Positions 10,274 through 21,545 of a stretch of DNA of 64,000 bases are shown piece by piece. This DNA is from Incurvaria masculella. Taxonomy: Eukaryota > Arthropoda > Insecta > Lepidoptera > Incurvariidae. The notes below the pieces were generated by a model. It worked only from the letters and a program-made list of their open reading frames with translations, made no database searches and had not been told where the DNA came from. The position numbers were made by a program, and so were the translations under genes. The stretch covers positions 9,238,001 through 9,302,000 of the forward strand of contig OX335655.1 of NCBI GenBank assembly GCA_946894095.1. Direction: 5' to 3'. The stretch's first letter is position 1, and every line of letters begins with the position of its first letter.

Positions 10274-11394
10274 TTTTTTCCAAATAAAGTTCTGGTTCCC
10301 AAGTTTTGATTCGTTTCACTGAGCTACGCCACCCCCGAGCACGCCACGACGTGACAGTTTTAAACGCTATAGGCAACACCTCGCTTCTAGCCTGTGTCTT
10401 TAAAATACACGAGATTTCTAAATCACCTGCTCCAGTTGATGAGTTGACGCAGATTAAATTATAGTGTACACATGCGTTCAATTAAAAAAAATCAGGTTAC
10501 ATACACAACAGCGACTGCAGGAAGTTTTCTTTCGATGTTTTTCAGTACCTAGCTATAATCGCATTCTAAAATAATGCCCTATGCTAAATAAGTTGTTTCT
10601 GTGTTTACTCTGTAACTCGTTTCTGACCCACATTGAATTTGCGATCTTTCCTATTTTATTACAACTTCAGGCTATTTTTCTAAAAAATGTTGGTCTATAA
10701 ATCGTATGAGAACATTTTTATGTATCCGACGCAGATAGTTCTCAATTCAAATAATAAATATCTGCTCCAACATAATAACTCCTTGAATGAACACCAATAA
10801 TATAAATATAGAACGAAAGTGGATCACACGAGAGGACAATACCCTTAGAATTCGGACGGTCACGTACCAATTTCAATGTTCTAAACTAAAGTAGAGACAC
10901 ATTTCTCTCATATCAATAAATGGAAAGAAAAACAATCCTAAATATCTTCCACTCCATGGTCGACATCAATTTGACTCTATTTCCGGTACGAATAATAAAA
11001 TTACTTACTGAGCGGTGATTCTAGAAATTAAACCTGGGACGAATATGTAGGCCAGTCTGAGAATAATCTCGGCAATAATCAAGAGCCCTCCACCGCAGAA
11101 TAAGTACCTAATAGGTACAGGAGCGCTTCACTCTCGGAGCCACAGCAGGCATTGGCATTTGCAAGGAAAACGTATGAAAAGTAAGTCCGCCCACTCTCAA
11201 TAATGCTGTTAGGTTCTAGCGAGGGTTCTAGCATTTCGTGACGTACGAACTTTACTCTGAAACATCCAGAAAACACCGGAAATAGAGACTAATTCGAGAT
11301 CCTTTCAACCATAGAGTTAAAGGGACTTGGGGCCGAGGCACAAAGGGGCACACAATCAAAATAACAATCAACGTCAACGTATCTCGTCATTTTG
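10274..11394. other. Intergenic, no gene recognised
   Basis: AT-rich with no frame or repeat that I can assign. Confidence 0.4.
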
Positions 11395-11672
11395 AGGGTT
11401 CCATACCCAAAGGGTGAAAACGGAACCCTATTACTAAGCCTCCGCCGTCCTTCCGTCGTTTCCGTCAGGGCTGTATCTCATGAACCGTAATAGGTAGGCA
11501 GCTGAAATTTTAACAGGGTCTGTATTGATTTTGCCGCTATAACAACAAATAGGTAAAATAATAAAAATTAAAGGGGGGCCCCGTACAAAAAACGTGATTG
11601 TTTGTGTTAAATCTTGTACAATGGTACGAAACCCTGTGTGTGCGAGTCCAACTCGCACTTGGCCAGTTTTTT
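11395..11672 (-). mobile_element. Microsatellite-carrying MITE (family A), minus strand
   Basis: From TTTGAGGGTTCCATACCCAA to ACTCGCACTTGGCCAGTTTT. The microsatellite has collapsed to a few imperfect GTCC units (11447-11465). Confidence 0.85.
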
Positions 11673-12635
11673 ATGAACAGTATTGAAGGGAGCTCAACTC
11701 CATGCGGTTGGTTCACTTGGCACTTCGTCTAATCCAGTTTTCCCTAACGAAATTCATGATTATCTATATGTATATTATACAGAACACAATACAAAATACA
11801 TTTGATTGAAAGCCCATTATAAAACTTTCAATACACTCGTATTTATTTACGTTCCGATGCCCGCGCATGCTCCCCCCCCCCGCAATCGCCATCTCACCCG
11901 TTTTCGCGGCGGTGCAAGAAGCTGCGGGTATCTGATCCGTGGGTATAAAATAATAAATTAAAATACACATGAACTAAGACGAGTACGAGTGGAGAGGACG
12001 TTGATGTACATAGTTATGTTCAGCCGGGACCGCTCTCAGTCGGAGCCTGGATTGAAACATCTGGCTTGCCCTCTCAAGCCCAGTCCTGTACTTCCGTCTT
12101 CTATATTTACGTTGTTTCTGACTTCAATAATTCCGTAACGCTTGTCAATATTTTACTGTCCTCGACTCTTATTCGGTAGTCGGCACTTCGTAAAAGAAAA
12201 ATGAAATGTGACCAGATCGAATTTCAATCATCAAGGGAGGCATGCGAGGAATATGGCGACCCAACATTATACGGAAGATGGAAGTCTCGAACGTCGTCAG
12301 CACAACAAACGCACTGTGGCATTTTGTTTTGCTGGCTGCAGCGCCGTTCGACGCGCTTGCTGCACACCCATTGCACACCGCATCATCGCACGCGCCGCGC
12401 TTGTCACCGCAAGGCAAGCAAGATAATAAGTCATGGTCTGTATCCCATATTACCTGCGTGTCCGGGTTTGCATAGCGCGCCAGTAATAAAAAAAATGGAC
12501 TTTGCAACATTAGAACCAAAATCCTCCTCAGAATTTTGAATGATGATAAATCAAAATCAAAATCAAAATTCATGGTACATCTAAATTCTGAAATTGTTTA
12601 CGTGACTTCAGCGAAATACAGGAAGTCGTAACGAC
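11673..12635. other. Intergenic with a GC-rich patch
   Basis: Holds a C12 homopolymer at about 11871-11882 and a GC-richer stretch at 12240-12425 where several frames are open on both strands. None of those proteins is recognisable and no start stands out, so I do not call a gene. Confidence 0.35.
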
Positions 12636-13110
12636 CAGTACATTAAATTTGGGAAATATATATGGGATTGTAATAATCAAAAAGTTTTTTATCTATTTTC
12701 TGAATGTTCTCTAAATAAAAAGTTAGACTTTCCATGCAAAGTCATTCATTAACTTAGTGTAAAAAAATCGTATGGTCGTATTCCAAAGTCCAGTAGCACA
12801 TTCCAATGCGCGGGGGCACGCCTAATGTGCAAAACAAACCTGACCGTAGGGTGCTACTGGACTTATGTCGTCGATGGTATCACAAGAACGTATGTACCTA
12901 GACATGGATGGCTAATATCACAACTACTGTCATGACATTAGCCCGACACGCCACGTGGGATCTAGGTTCCATGCCAAGACCTTCCTTATGCACATTTACA
13001 ACCTCGCGTCAAATTACACTAGACAAATATATGATAAATTCATTTCTCGGTAACTAGACACTTTTGATATTATTTTATTTCATTATTGTGTCTTGAATAA
13101 ATATGAGTTT
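12636..13110. mobile_element. Composite repeat (family W) with embedded SINE tail, copy 1
   Basis: Paralogous to 62152-62507: shared CAGTACA, AATAATCAA, TCTGAATGTTCT, ACATGGATGGCTAATATCAC and CCAAGACCTTCCTTATGCAC, then AACTAG/AACTATTGAA-type sequence. The family B-like tail (12901-13010) sits at the same place in both copies. Copy 1 alone has an extra segment bounded by AAGTCCAGTAGCAC (12787) and GTGCTACTGGACTT (12849), a small foldback insert. Confidence 0.6.
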
Positions 13111-13689
13111 TACGCTGGCGAAATTACTGTAATAGCCCTTACGAATCCCCGTATGAATTATTCAAGTGTTCCTTCAGGGCCGAATTCGAAACTATAAGAA
13201 ATTGCAAAAAACACTCATAGGAGTCACGAGGCCGATAAAAACTATAAATACATTATTAGATTTAAAAACATGATGCCCTAGCCGGTAATCGAACGCGTTG
13301 ATTTTAAAAACAAATAACGCACCCTGTATTGTTGCACCAGTCAATAGTGTCGCTTATAAGGAACAAATCCTGTGAAGTAATGTTACACGGCAAACAAAAG
13401 CAAAGTGTTGATTTTTAACAAACTGATTAAATATTTAAATTATTCATACATTCACTAATCAAAATTTTGGCAATGAATCTCAAATCACCGTGACTGTCTT
13501 GATTGTCTTCACCCGAATTTAGCATCACAACATCGTTTTCTTATTTAAAAAATGAAATCTGTGATGTAACCAATTAGTTTTTTCCCAAACATGTTTGGCC
13601 ACCATTATCACCACATAACCACACCTCAAGACCATCTACAGATCAGTATAATCCGAAACCCGGACCTTTGGTGGGTGACATTAAAATAT
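13111..13689. other. AT-rich intergenic, no gene recognised
   Basis: No coding frame or assignable repeat. Confidence 0.4.
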
Positions 13690-14340
13690 CTGAGTCGTAT
13701 TTACTACGTATAATATTCACAACGTATAATAGTATTTTTTTCCAAAAAATTAAAACCATGCATATCGTATAATATTCACAACGTATAATGTTATACGTTG
13801 TGCATGAATAAAGTTTAAAAATAAAATCAACTCTTTGCATCATGCAGAACGTATAATAGTCACAACGTATAATATTCCTAACATGAATTCACAAAAAAGA
13901 AAACCATGCAGAACGTATAATATGCCCAGAAGCACTGCATAAAGCGCCCTAATATCGATACATTTAAGGCTGAAATTGCTACGAATCGATATTTGTTGAA
14001 GAGTAACAATTTGCTACAACGCTAATTGAGACGGTCGAAAAGTCGCGTGCGAGTATACGCTTTAAAAGTATATTCATAAGGGCGCTTATCGTATGAAAAG
14101 TTTTTGGATTATATGATATGCATGGTTTTCTTTTTTTGGTAAATAAAGATCATAATATTATACGTTGTGACTATTATACGTTATGCATGGAAAAATAAGA
14201 AATTTTATTTTTTAAACTTCTTCATCCATTACGTATAAAATTATACGATCTGCCGATTATACGTTGCGCATGGTTTTAAAATTTTGTTAAAATATGACAT
14301 TATACGATCTGCATATTAGACGTATACGTATAATTACAAA
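13690..14340. repeat. Mirror-image array of ACGTATAAT motifs
   Basis: The left half carries the nonamer ACGTATAAT (or a one-base variant) at 13706, 13722, 13764, 13781, 13849, 13865 and 13913; the right half carries the reverse ATTATACGT at about 14157, 14174 and 14257, plus ATTATACGA at about 14300. A longer unit is ACCATGCA-(GA)-ACGTATAAT, mirrored as ATTATACGTTATGCATGG. The centre has AAAGCGCCCTAAT (13938) mirrored by ATAAGGGCGCTT (14078). The whole can fold as one giant hairpin. Likely a foldback-type element with subrepeats in its arms; the family is not recognised. Confidence 0.65.
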
Positions 14341-14699
14341 AAGAAATTGCATCTGGCTGTATTATAAATTATGTAATTAGAAAAGTATATAGAATACACT
14401 AAATTTGCAGAGAGGAACATAGGCGGAAGTGTGTGAGCCATGCCTTGTTTCAAATTGCAAGCTCACAAAGAAAAGCCTTTGTACGCTCACTCATAGATAA
14501 TCAATTAGCCTAGATTTGCGACCCTTATTTGGGTGCAACAGTTTTTTTAAGTGTTAATAAAAGTATTCCACCAGTCAATATATCAATATATTAAAAAACA
14601 ATAAAAATTTAACACTCGGCTATTTTCAACCGGTCGTTGAAAACTATGAAAGAAACGATCAGTTGAGATCACTTTTCAAAACAAACCGTATCACAAGCC
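14341..14699. other. AT-rich intergenic, no gene recognised
   Basis: Sequence upstream of the GC-rich promoter-like region; nothing assigned. Confidence 0.4.
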
Positions 14700-14759
14700 T
14701 GTAAGCTATGTATTCACATGCAATAAACGTTATCAGGCTCAACGATACGCATACATGTG

Positions 14760-14884
14760 ATCCGCCGCGGTCTGGTGCATTGCAGACCATGACTCCAACG
14801 CACCGCACCGCAGGTCGCTCCTCCCTCCTGTCGATTTGCGCTCGCGAGCGCGAGCGAGGCGATTGTTCGTTGGATTGTTCAGTC
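14760..14884 (+). promoter_or_regulatory. Probable TATA-less core promoter
   Basis: Abrupt shift to GC-rich sequence in an AT-rich region, with a CTCGCGAGCGCGAGCGAG palindromic block at 14840-14858 and an arthropod initiator TTCAGTC at 14878-14884 (start site predicted at 14881). No TATA box at the expected distance. It drives the candidate exon that follows. Confidence 0.45.
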
Positions 14885-15269
14885 CGAGCCAGCGCAGTCT
14901 GCGTTCGTTCGCTTTGAGCCGAGCTGAGCATTCGTTCGTGCTACATAGTGAGAGACGGACGCGTCGCGCGTCGCCGCTTTCACGTCGCGAAAGTTCACTC
15001 GTCGCGCAACAAAATATTCACACAAATACATTTAATAACTCATACATTTCGTTTTGCGAATCAAACCAGTGCACAGTTTCTCTAAGAGCAGGCTGTAATT
15101 CGTCTCACTCGCCGGTTTATTTTGAAAGTTCTCCAATATTTATTTGGACCAGCTGGATTCTTGTTCTGACTTTAATTTATGTGAAGTGAAGTTTATTTGT
15201 TTGCGTGAATGTGCTATGGGAACTGCGCATCGTGAAGTTATAAATTGAAAGACAGCGTACCTGCATCTG
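14881..15269 (+). other. Probable 5' non-coding first exon ending in a GTAAGT donor
   Basis: From the predicted initiator to a strong donor (CATCTG|GTAAGT, intron from 15270). The sequence is GC-rich at the start and has CG-rich blocks typical of insect 5' UTRs; no long convincing ATG frame crosses the donor, so it is probably untranslated leader. The sequence after 15270 becomes T-rich and carries the TAGGTACCTA-type repeats common in lepidopteran introns. The downstream exons and the gene are not identifiable from this window. Confidence 0.4.
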
Positions 15270-17194
15270 GTAAGTACCTACCCAGTCCTCCAGGTCCAAA
15301 CCTGGATAGTACCTAGCTTTGTTACTATTTTTCCTTGGGACATCAAATATATCTCTATACTCATTGACATACCTATAATGTCTTACAATTACCTTTAGTA
15401 ATAATTCTTTCTTGTTTCATGTTAATTTTAAAGATCACTGCATCTATACTTATAGGTACATAGATAGTTATGTTTAGCCAATTTCATTTTTAAAAGTAGT
15501 TAGGTAGGTACCTATTTACTCACAGAATTTTACGAAGTACCTACATGCGAACACGTATAATTAATACGTAAATTATCAACAATTATGTCTACGCCAGTAT
15601 TTATTACATACCTATCTATTCTTTGCTACAACCTAAATTTTATTCGAACTTCAGTCAGTACACCGTGTTCTGAGATTCAACCCAAACATAGGTACCTAGT
15701 AGGTAGGCAGGCACCCACCTGTCGTATTGCACTGATTTTTTTTTATGCAACCTGACATGGATGTCGATTTTTAGGTGTCCCAAATTTTATTTCCACGTCC
15801 AGCGGTCTGTCCGTATGTCCTTCATTCCTTATGTAGGTATCTCCTTTATTTTTCAACTGGATTCGGCGAAATCTAAGCGCCTGCCTAGTTTTTGAAATTT
15901 AACTTTATATCACAACGTTTGCAAGTCGAGTCAGCAAATTATCGATAGCTAAAAAACTTAATTTCATCGATTGTGTGTACCTATGTGCACGGGTGTCTTC
16001 TTGAAACTTTAAGTTAATACCTAGCATTTTTTTATTTTATTTTTTATTTGCAGAAGTAGGTAATTCTTGTTGAATTATTGTTCTAAACATTACATCCGTA
16101 CGTACGAGATTAGACGTATTTTTTCCCAAAAATTTCCCCTACACATTTTTTAAAAATAATGGTACATAAAGCTGTAAGATTGTTTTTCATTTGTTACTCG
16201 AATATTTGCAAAATAATTTCTGACGACGATGTAATATTGTGTCATCCAGCCCCCACTTTGCTTGCTAAATTATGTTTTATTGTCAGTACCTACGCCGGTG
16301 TACAGGTATTTGAGGTAACCTGCGTCCCCATATTATAACGCGCCGCCTTATTATTATAATCACCTATTCTGTGTCTGCGGCATCATACCTAGTAATTCAT
16401 AGTTTATGTAGATCCCTGCAGAATACGGCGTACCTACCTATGTATGTAATTATTATTCATTCCATCATTACCCGGAAGCCTCTCATAAAAGGCGCGGGTG
16501 ACAACCCAGCGCGCGTCGCGTCGCCCAGGTAAACGGGTTACTGAAAGACTCGAGTCCAAAGTACGGTCGCATGCAAAAGTCCAGTAGCACTTCGCAGAAC
16601 GATTGCTATTTATTTATTTATTTATATTAAGGTAAGCCAACAGAACGTGCAAACAACATTTATTTAAAGACTTATTTAAACAAAAAAGTGTATGATGCAC
16701 ATTCCAGTTACAGGCAAACACAGCTTGTATGCGGAAGAAACTTATTATAACTTAAAGCTATGAAGCGCCATTGGAGTCATATTCATCTCATGCGATCAGT
16801 CCAATTTGAATTTCTTATAGCGACGATCGTTTACTATCAAACTATCAACTATCAAAATAGCTACGGTTACTTATTGAAATAAATAATTATTATATTATTA
16901 CGTTTCAAATAGATATTAATAAATTAACTCAGGTGTCATTGTCAATCGCGGTTTTTTTTTTTACATTTGGCAAAGGCCCATATTTATGTTTAGAAAATGA
17001 TCTAATGAATATTGGAAATAGATTATTTCGAAGTAAGGTGGGCGTGCAACCGACTTTCTGGTGTTTAATATTTTACCTGCCCAACCTACGTAACTTCCCT
17101 AATACACTCCTAACATTGACAGAGAATCCAAAATTAAGAGTGAAAATTAGTTGTTATTAGGTCGAATTTAGTTGACCAGGAATACGATCTATGA
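15270..17194. other. Probable intronic or intergenic AT-rich DNA
   Basis: Rich in TAGGTAGGTACCTA-like motifs; a lone family B start (GCAACCTGACATGGATG) at 15748-15766 and a lone AAGTCCAGTAGCACTTCG at about 16578, which recurs in the foldback insert at 12787. A (TTTA)n run lies near 16610-16625. No exon supported. Confidence 0.4.
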
Positions 17195-17547
17195 GAGCCA
17201 GTAGTCTAAGTTGTCACCTAAATTGGCGTTACGGCAAACCGATCGACTGGCGTTTTCAAATGTATGGAGAAATTGAAGAGCGCGCGCAGCGGGCGTTAAG
17301 CGAACTAACATTTGCGAGTCCGAGCTTGATTTGACAGCTTACTCAACGTTGCCGTAAATACGTCGACGTTGCCGGTTACGTCCACTCCGCGTTTTCATAC
17401 AAATCGGAAGTCCGCGTTTGACTTTGACAGCTTGAAGAAGTAAAACCACAGAATATCTAGTAAAAACTTGTATGGAGTTTGGAGAAAACGCCAGTCGATC
17501 GGTTTGCCGTAAACGCCAATTTCGGTGAGAACTCAGACTGCCCACTC
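17195..17547. mobile_element. MITE with ~60-bp terminal inverted repeats (family H, copy 2)
   Basis: The best-preserved family H copy. Left arm GTAGTCTAAGTTGTCACCTA, AATTGGCGTTACGGCAAACC, GATCGACTGGCG; right arm CGCCAGTCGATCGGTTTGCC, GTAAACGCCAATTTCGGTGA, GAACTCAGACTG. Inner sequence (GCGCGCGCAGCGGGCG, ACGTCGACGTTGCC) matches copies 1 and 3. No coding capacity. Confidence 0.85.
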
Positions 17548-18400
17548 AGAACTCATTTCCGCTATACACGCTCTGTCAAAACCGTGGGAGTGCATGGTAG
17601 TATCAGGGCAGTGATATATTCGGTGGCACGGCCGATCTGTCAAAAAGAGATCCTCGTTAGAATTAATTAAGCCTTTGGGCAATCAAGAAACAGGACGAAA
17701 CAAAGAAATTGTATTTAAGAACAGCTTTTGTACTCATTAAATTATCAAACAAATTCATTACAACTTGTCACAGATTATGTTGTCTAACATTACGTATTTG
17801 GCCCTATTTTGGCCCTGATTGCACGTACCTAACATATTTGCGTATTATATTGGCTATTTCAATCTTAGGCTATTTCTCTATTCTAAATCGCTTTGAGACG
17901 GATATTTTTTTAAATTTTTCAATATTACCAATACAACAACAGAATTAAACACAGAGGTAACGATGCAAAAAAAAATATCACCACGGGTGCAGTTTCCTTG
18001 ATGTTTTGACAAAAAATGTATGAACAAATGTGACAAAATTTGACAGTCGGGAGCTATACTTTGGCTTAGCCAAGCACGAGTAACGTCTATGAATACCAGC
18101 ATAAGAACCGAAGACGCGACTGAATAAACCAAAACCTAAAAAACGGTGCTTAAGGAACGTCCGTAGACGGAACGTTTTTTTTCTTTGCTGCAACTTCTAC
18201 CTTGCGGCTACATTATTAATAAATTGAATATCAGAAAAAAATATTCTTTGGAACGATAACCTTCTGTTCGCAAAGTTTCACTTTTTTGAGTTAGGGCCCC
18301 ATTATAAAAGGCCCATGCAACCTACCTACCTCGGCAAAAACTATAAAAGAAAGTCTGTAATCTCTGATCCAAATCTTAAATAACAACGGACCCACTACCG
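17548..18400. other. AT-rich intergenic, no gene recognised
   Basis: Contains a weak hairpin with a T-run (GGAACGTCCGTAGACGGAAC, 18149-18180 region). No gene. Confidence 0.35.
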
Positions 18401-18404
18401 ATTA

Positions 18405-18530
18405 GCCGAGTGTTTGCAAACAATTCGCGGTATCCCGCTAAAGAGTCGGCTTGCATTCAATGCCGAGGAAGTGGCCGGTGACAATGGTGTTTGCTCCGTT
18501 CGAGCACGCGACGAGTGCAAACAAACGCCA
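18405..18530. promoter_or_regulatory. Cluster of forkhead-type motifs
   Basis: TGTTTGCAAACA, a 12-bp palindrome made of two overlapping forkhead cores, at 18411-18422; TGTTTGC at 18488-18494; GCAAACAAAC at 18517-18526. All match RYAAAYA or its complement. They lie in a GC-richer island (18380-18700) that has no repeat relatives in this window, as expected of a host cis-regulatory element. Inference only. Confidence 0.35.
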
Positions 18531-18906
18531 CAAGCGGCGCTTTCTCAATAGGGTTCCGCTATCGACACGAACAAACCAGGGTTACAGTTACAGGTACCAA
18601 CGCGGCGCATGGGTGTTCGGTCCTGGTTAGCTGCCGCGACCTGTACCCCTGTACCTGGGAGGGGCTCGCTTGTATCGACGATGTCACGAAGCTTTGGAGG
18701 CGTGTTATCCTACCTAGCAAGCCATTTATTTCCTTTTTCAAAAAGCAAATTTTGGTCAATGTATATTTTTCATCCTGAAATATGACTTTTTAGGTCGACA
18801 TTTTGCATTTAGTCCGTCTAATTGAACAATAGTATAGAAAATTCTTAAAGTAAAATACAGCAAAACCAAATCAGTGCGTATTTTTAATAAAGGAGGTTTA
18901 TTATTA

Positions 18907-19470
18907 TTATGTACTTATACCTTTTTTTATGCAACCTAACATGGATGGCTAATACCACCATAGATACCACCAAACAACTACCGTTACCCAATACATAACA
19001 TTCCCGAAGGAATTGGTTGCCATGCCAGGACCTTCCCTTTATGAGCACGACTTTGGTACGTCGATGTGAGCAGGGCTACTTTCATTTTCAAGCTGCACTA
19101 AGTTACGTCACAAAGATCCGCGTATCAATCAACCGAGTATAAAAAAACCCGCAACGAAACTTCAAGGCTTTACATAACATATTTTGTCCGTCCACAATTA
19201 TGAAATGTACACTGGAAAACAAGGACAATGTTTCATTGCCGCTTCGACCATACCAAACCAGGCGCGCTTAAACCCTACCACCCCCAAACTAGGGTAACTA
19301 CAGTTTTACATGGATTCCGAACCATGGAGCAGCTTGCATTAGTGACGAAATGCACTTATCCAACCCAGAAAGAGAAAGAAAGTGGTTCATAAACGGGGCG
19401 AGGATTTGAACCCAGACCTCTGGTTTGCTAGACAAGTCCCCGCGCCACTAGCCTACGAGCCACTCACTAG
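18907..19470 (-). mobile_element. SINE copy (family B) interrupted by family C
   Basis: Begins at the reversed poly-A (TTTTTTTATGCAACCTAACA) and runs through TTGCCATGCCAGGACCTTCC to the reversed head: AGAAAGAGAAAGAAAGTGG, GGATTTGAACCCAGACCTCT (B box) and GCCACTAGCCTACGAGCC (A-box side). Near full length. An insertion of about 160 bases at 19049-19212 (family C) splits the body. Confidence 0.8.
19049..19212. mobile_element. Family C repeat nested in a SINE
   Basis: Matches 1660-1806. Other B copies run from GAGCACGACTAC directly into ATTGAACTGGATGG, giving the empty site. Therefore C arrived after this SINE. Confidence 0.65.
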
Positions 19471-20033
19471 CAAACATTGAGACCTAAAAACCGCAAATGT
19501 TAAGAGTTGCGGCGAAGAGATGACAAATAATCACCGCATCGAGGACATTCGGTGACATTATACAAATAATTCCGAAGAGGGTAAGCAAAGCAAATAGACG
19601 GCCGTAAAGAATGGATTTGTACACAAAATAATTCACGAAAATTTGTTCTTGGGACGTGCTACAGTCTTTACTATGCTCCCCATAGAAACGTACTTTACTA
19701 ATCATTTGAAATCATTGTTCCAATTTGATTGCTATTTAATGTCTAATATCAGGTAACCATTTTTTGTGTCTGCACGTTTTTTTTAATACAAACCGAATGG
19801 AATGAAATAATTTTGTTTTTTCAGTTGTTTGACGCAGGATACATTTACGAAATATCAAGGTAATTGGAACAGTGGTTATAAAACGATGTTTGTAAGGGGA
19901 GCGTATTTTCTGGATGCTTACGGGCCCACCCAAGACCAAAACGGTTGTGTAGGTAGTCCCCCCATCTTAGTATGCTCGCCTATCCGACATTTATTTTACT
20001 TTGCTGGTTTATATCCTTTGAATGTTAAAGGTA
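19471..20033. other. Intergenic with a short shared repeat
   Basis: GGGAGCGTATTTTCTGGATG and CTTACGGGCCCA at 19897-19929 resemble GGGAGCGGTTTTTTGGAAGC and ATACGGGCCCA at 38505-38538, so a degraded dispersed repeat (family R) lies here. The 105-codon frame that crosses it and enters MITE J1 is not a gene. Confidence 0.35.
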
Positions 20034-20266
20034 CAGTCAACCAAAGGTTAAAGGATACACTTCCGGTTAAACGTGAAAATAAATGGTGTTTAAATACAAC
20101 CTCTGATTTAATTTTGTTAGGGTTTTGTTTACTCAATAGCCAGTAGACATCCTCAACTATGTTTGAATCTATACTCAACACTATAATTGTTTCCAAAAGT
20201 CAAAGTATTTCGACTGTTCATCTTTTCATTCAACCGGATGTGTATCCTAAAGTCTTTGTTCGACTG
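20034..20266. mobile_element. Tc1/mariner-like MITE (family J, copy 1)
   Basis: Terminal inverted repeats start CAGTCAACCAAAGG and CAGTCGAACAAAGA and extend about 45 bp through GGATACAC and TCCGGTT. TA dinucleotides flank both ends (20032-20033 and 20267-20268), the target duplication of the Tc1/mariner superfamily. No transposase remains. A relative lies at 25640-25826. Confidence 0.8.
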
Positions 20267-21187
20267 TACAGTGGAACACAGATCAAAATTGCCACTTCCG
20301 GTTGAAAGCTAAAATGAATATTTTTTTTTTGTTAAATCTGCCTCTAAACTAATTAAAGTTTTTTCTTAGGATTGCATATAAAAATGAATAATAGATGCTT
20401 GAAACAATGATTGTGTGTATAGTCCCCATTAAAAGTTTTTCCAGAAGTCAACCTATTTTGTCTTTTCATATTTTGCTTGAGCCATTTTCGGTAACGTCTG
20501 TTGCGCACTGCACACAATGTGGGAAAGTCTTGCAAGTTTAGCTCTATTTCTGCCGGAGTTACCTATATTTAGAATTTACCTGATGGGGGTGTCAACACTT
20601 AGTAAATGATCCAAAGGCCCAAATGGTTGTAAATTACCCAAAGTGTCACTTCGGCTTCTTCATTACCACTGGCTAAAATCTACACAATCATTGCCAATTT
20701 GAAATGTATTCAATTCTTTTTTCGAAAAGTGGACAATGGTGTTTGTCTAGCTCTAGCTTTCTTCCGTAGTCGAGGGTATTTTCCCGGTGGTGGTGGCAGT
20801 GAACCTCTGTGCTTGTTTCTAAAGTTATATAGTAAAAATAGTTATTTACGAACTTAACCAAAACCAAAGATCAAAGCGTAATAATATGAGTTACCCTGAC
20901 ATCAAAATTGCATAGTTAAAAATATTCATGTGTATGGAAACTTCTTCTATTCTGTTCTTTGGGAAACTTGAATGCACCATTTATTTTGGAAATCTCAACC
21001 TTTTTTTTTTCACAATAAGACCCAGAATAACACTAAAATCGCGTGAAATGGATGAGCAAGAAGATGTTTTTGTCTGATAAAAAATAAAACGTATAATTAA
21101 AAGTACAGTTCTTATTGTATGAGCTGTTAGCGCGGCCGCTAGCCCATTGCCGGCGGAGCGTGACCCGGTGTGTATATCTTCAATTTC
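20267..21187. other. AT-rich intergenic, no gene recognised
   Basis: Nothing I can assign. Confidence 0.4.
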
Positions 21188-21375
21188 CATTCGTTCATCT
21201 TTCTAATTCTGATTTAAGTCAACGAAATCTCAATTCCAATTATGAGGGAAACGCGTGTGTACTTGCGCCGCAAGATCTGGTGAAGAACAGTTAAATAAAC
21301 CATTTGTTCGTCTTTGTAATTATGTTTTAAGACAACTGAATCGCATTTTCAATTATAAGGGAAATCCGTATACGT
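21188..21375 (+). repeat. Diverged tandem duplication, period ~110 bp
   Basis: The segment from about 21188 (CATTCGTTCATCTTTCTAAT, TTAAGTCAAC, CCAATTATGAGGGAAA) is repeated from about 21302 (CATTTGTTCGTCTTTGTAAT, TTAAGACAAC, TCAATTATAAGGGAAA). Both are followed by a CGCAA motif. An old local duplication of unknown meaning. Confidence 0.5.
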
Positions 21376-21545
21376 CGCAATTGTACTGAGTGGATTCGTT
21401 CGCTCGAAGGGTAGAATCGAGCACTAGGTATGACACAGCAGTTAGGTACCTGATACACAACTGGAATCCGGTATTCGTTTTGCCACCGATTTTCGTAACT
21501 ATACAGATTTTAACTGTTCGACCGTTGATGCTAACCGTAGTAAAG

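Noticed and set aside
12001..12175. Stop-free plus-strand stretch of about 75 codons without ATG (SVGAWIETSGLPSQ...)
   Set aside because: Looks somewhat protein-like but has no start, splice or family support; such length is expected by chance in a window this large.
13690..14340. CRISPR-like array
   Set aside because: Repeats are short, in both orientations, with irregular AT-rich spacers, in a eukaryotic context.
21118..21170. Short NotI-containing GC-rich spot as a CpG promoter
   Set aside because: Too small and without initiator or donor.
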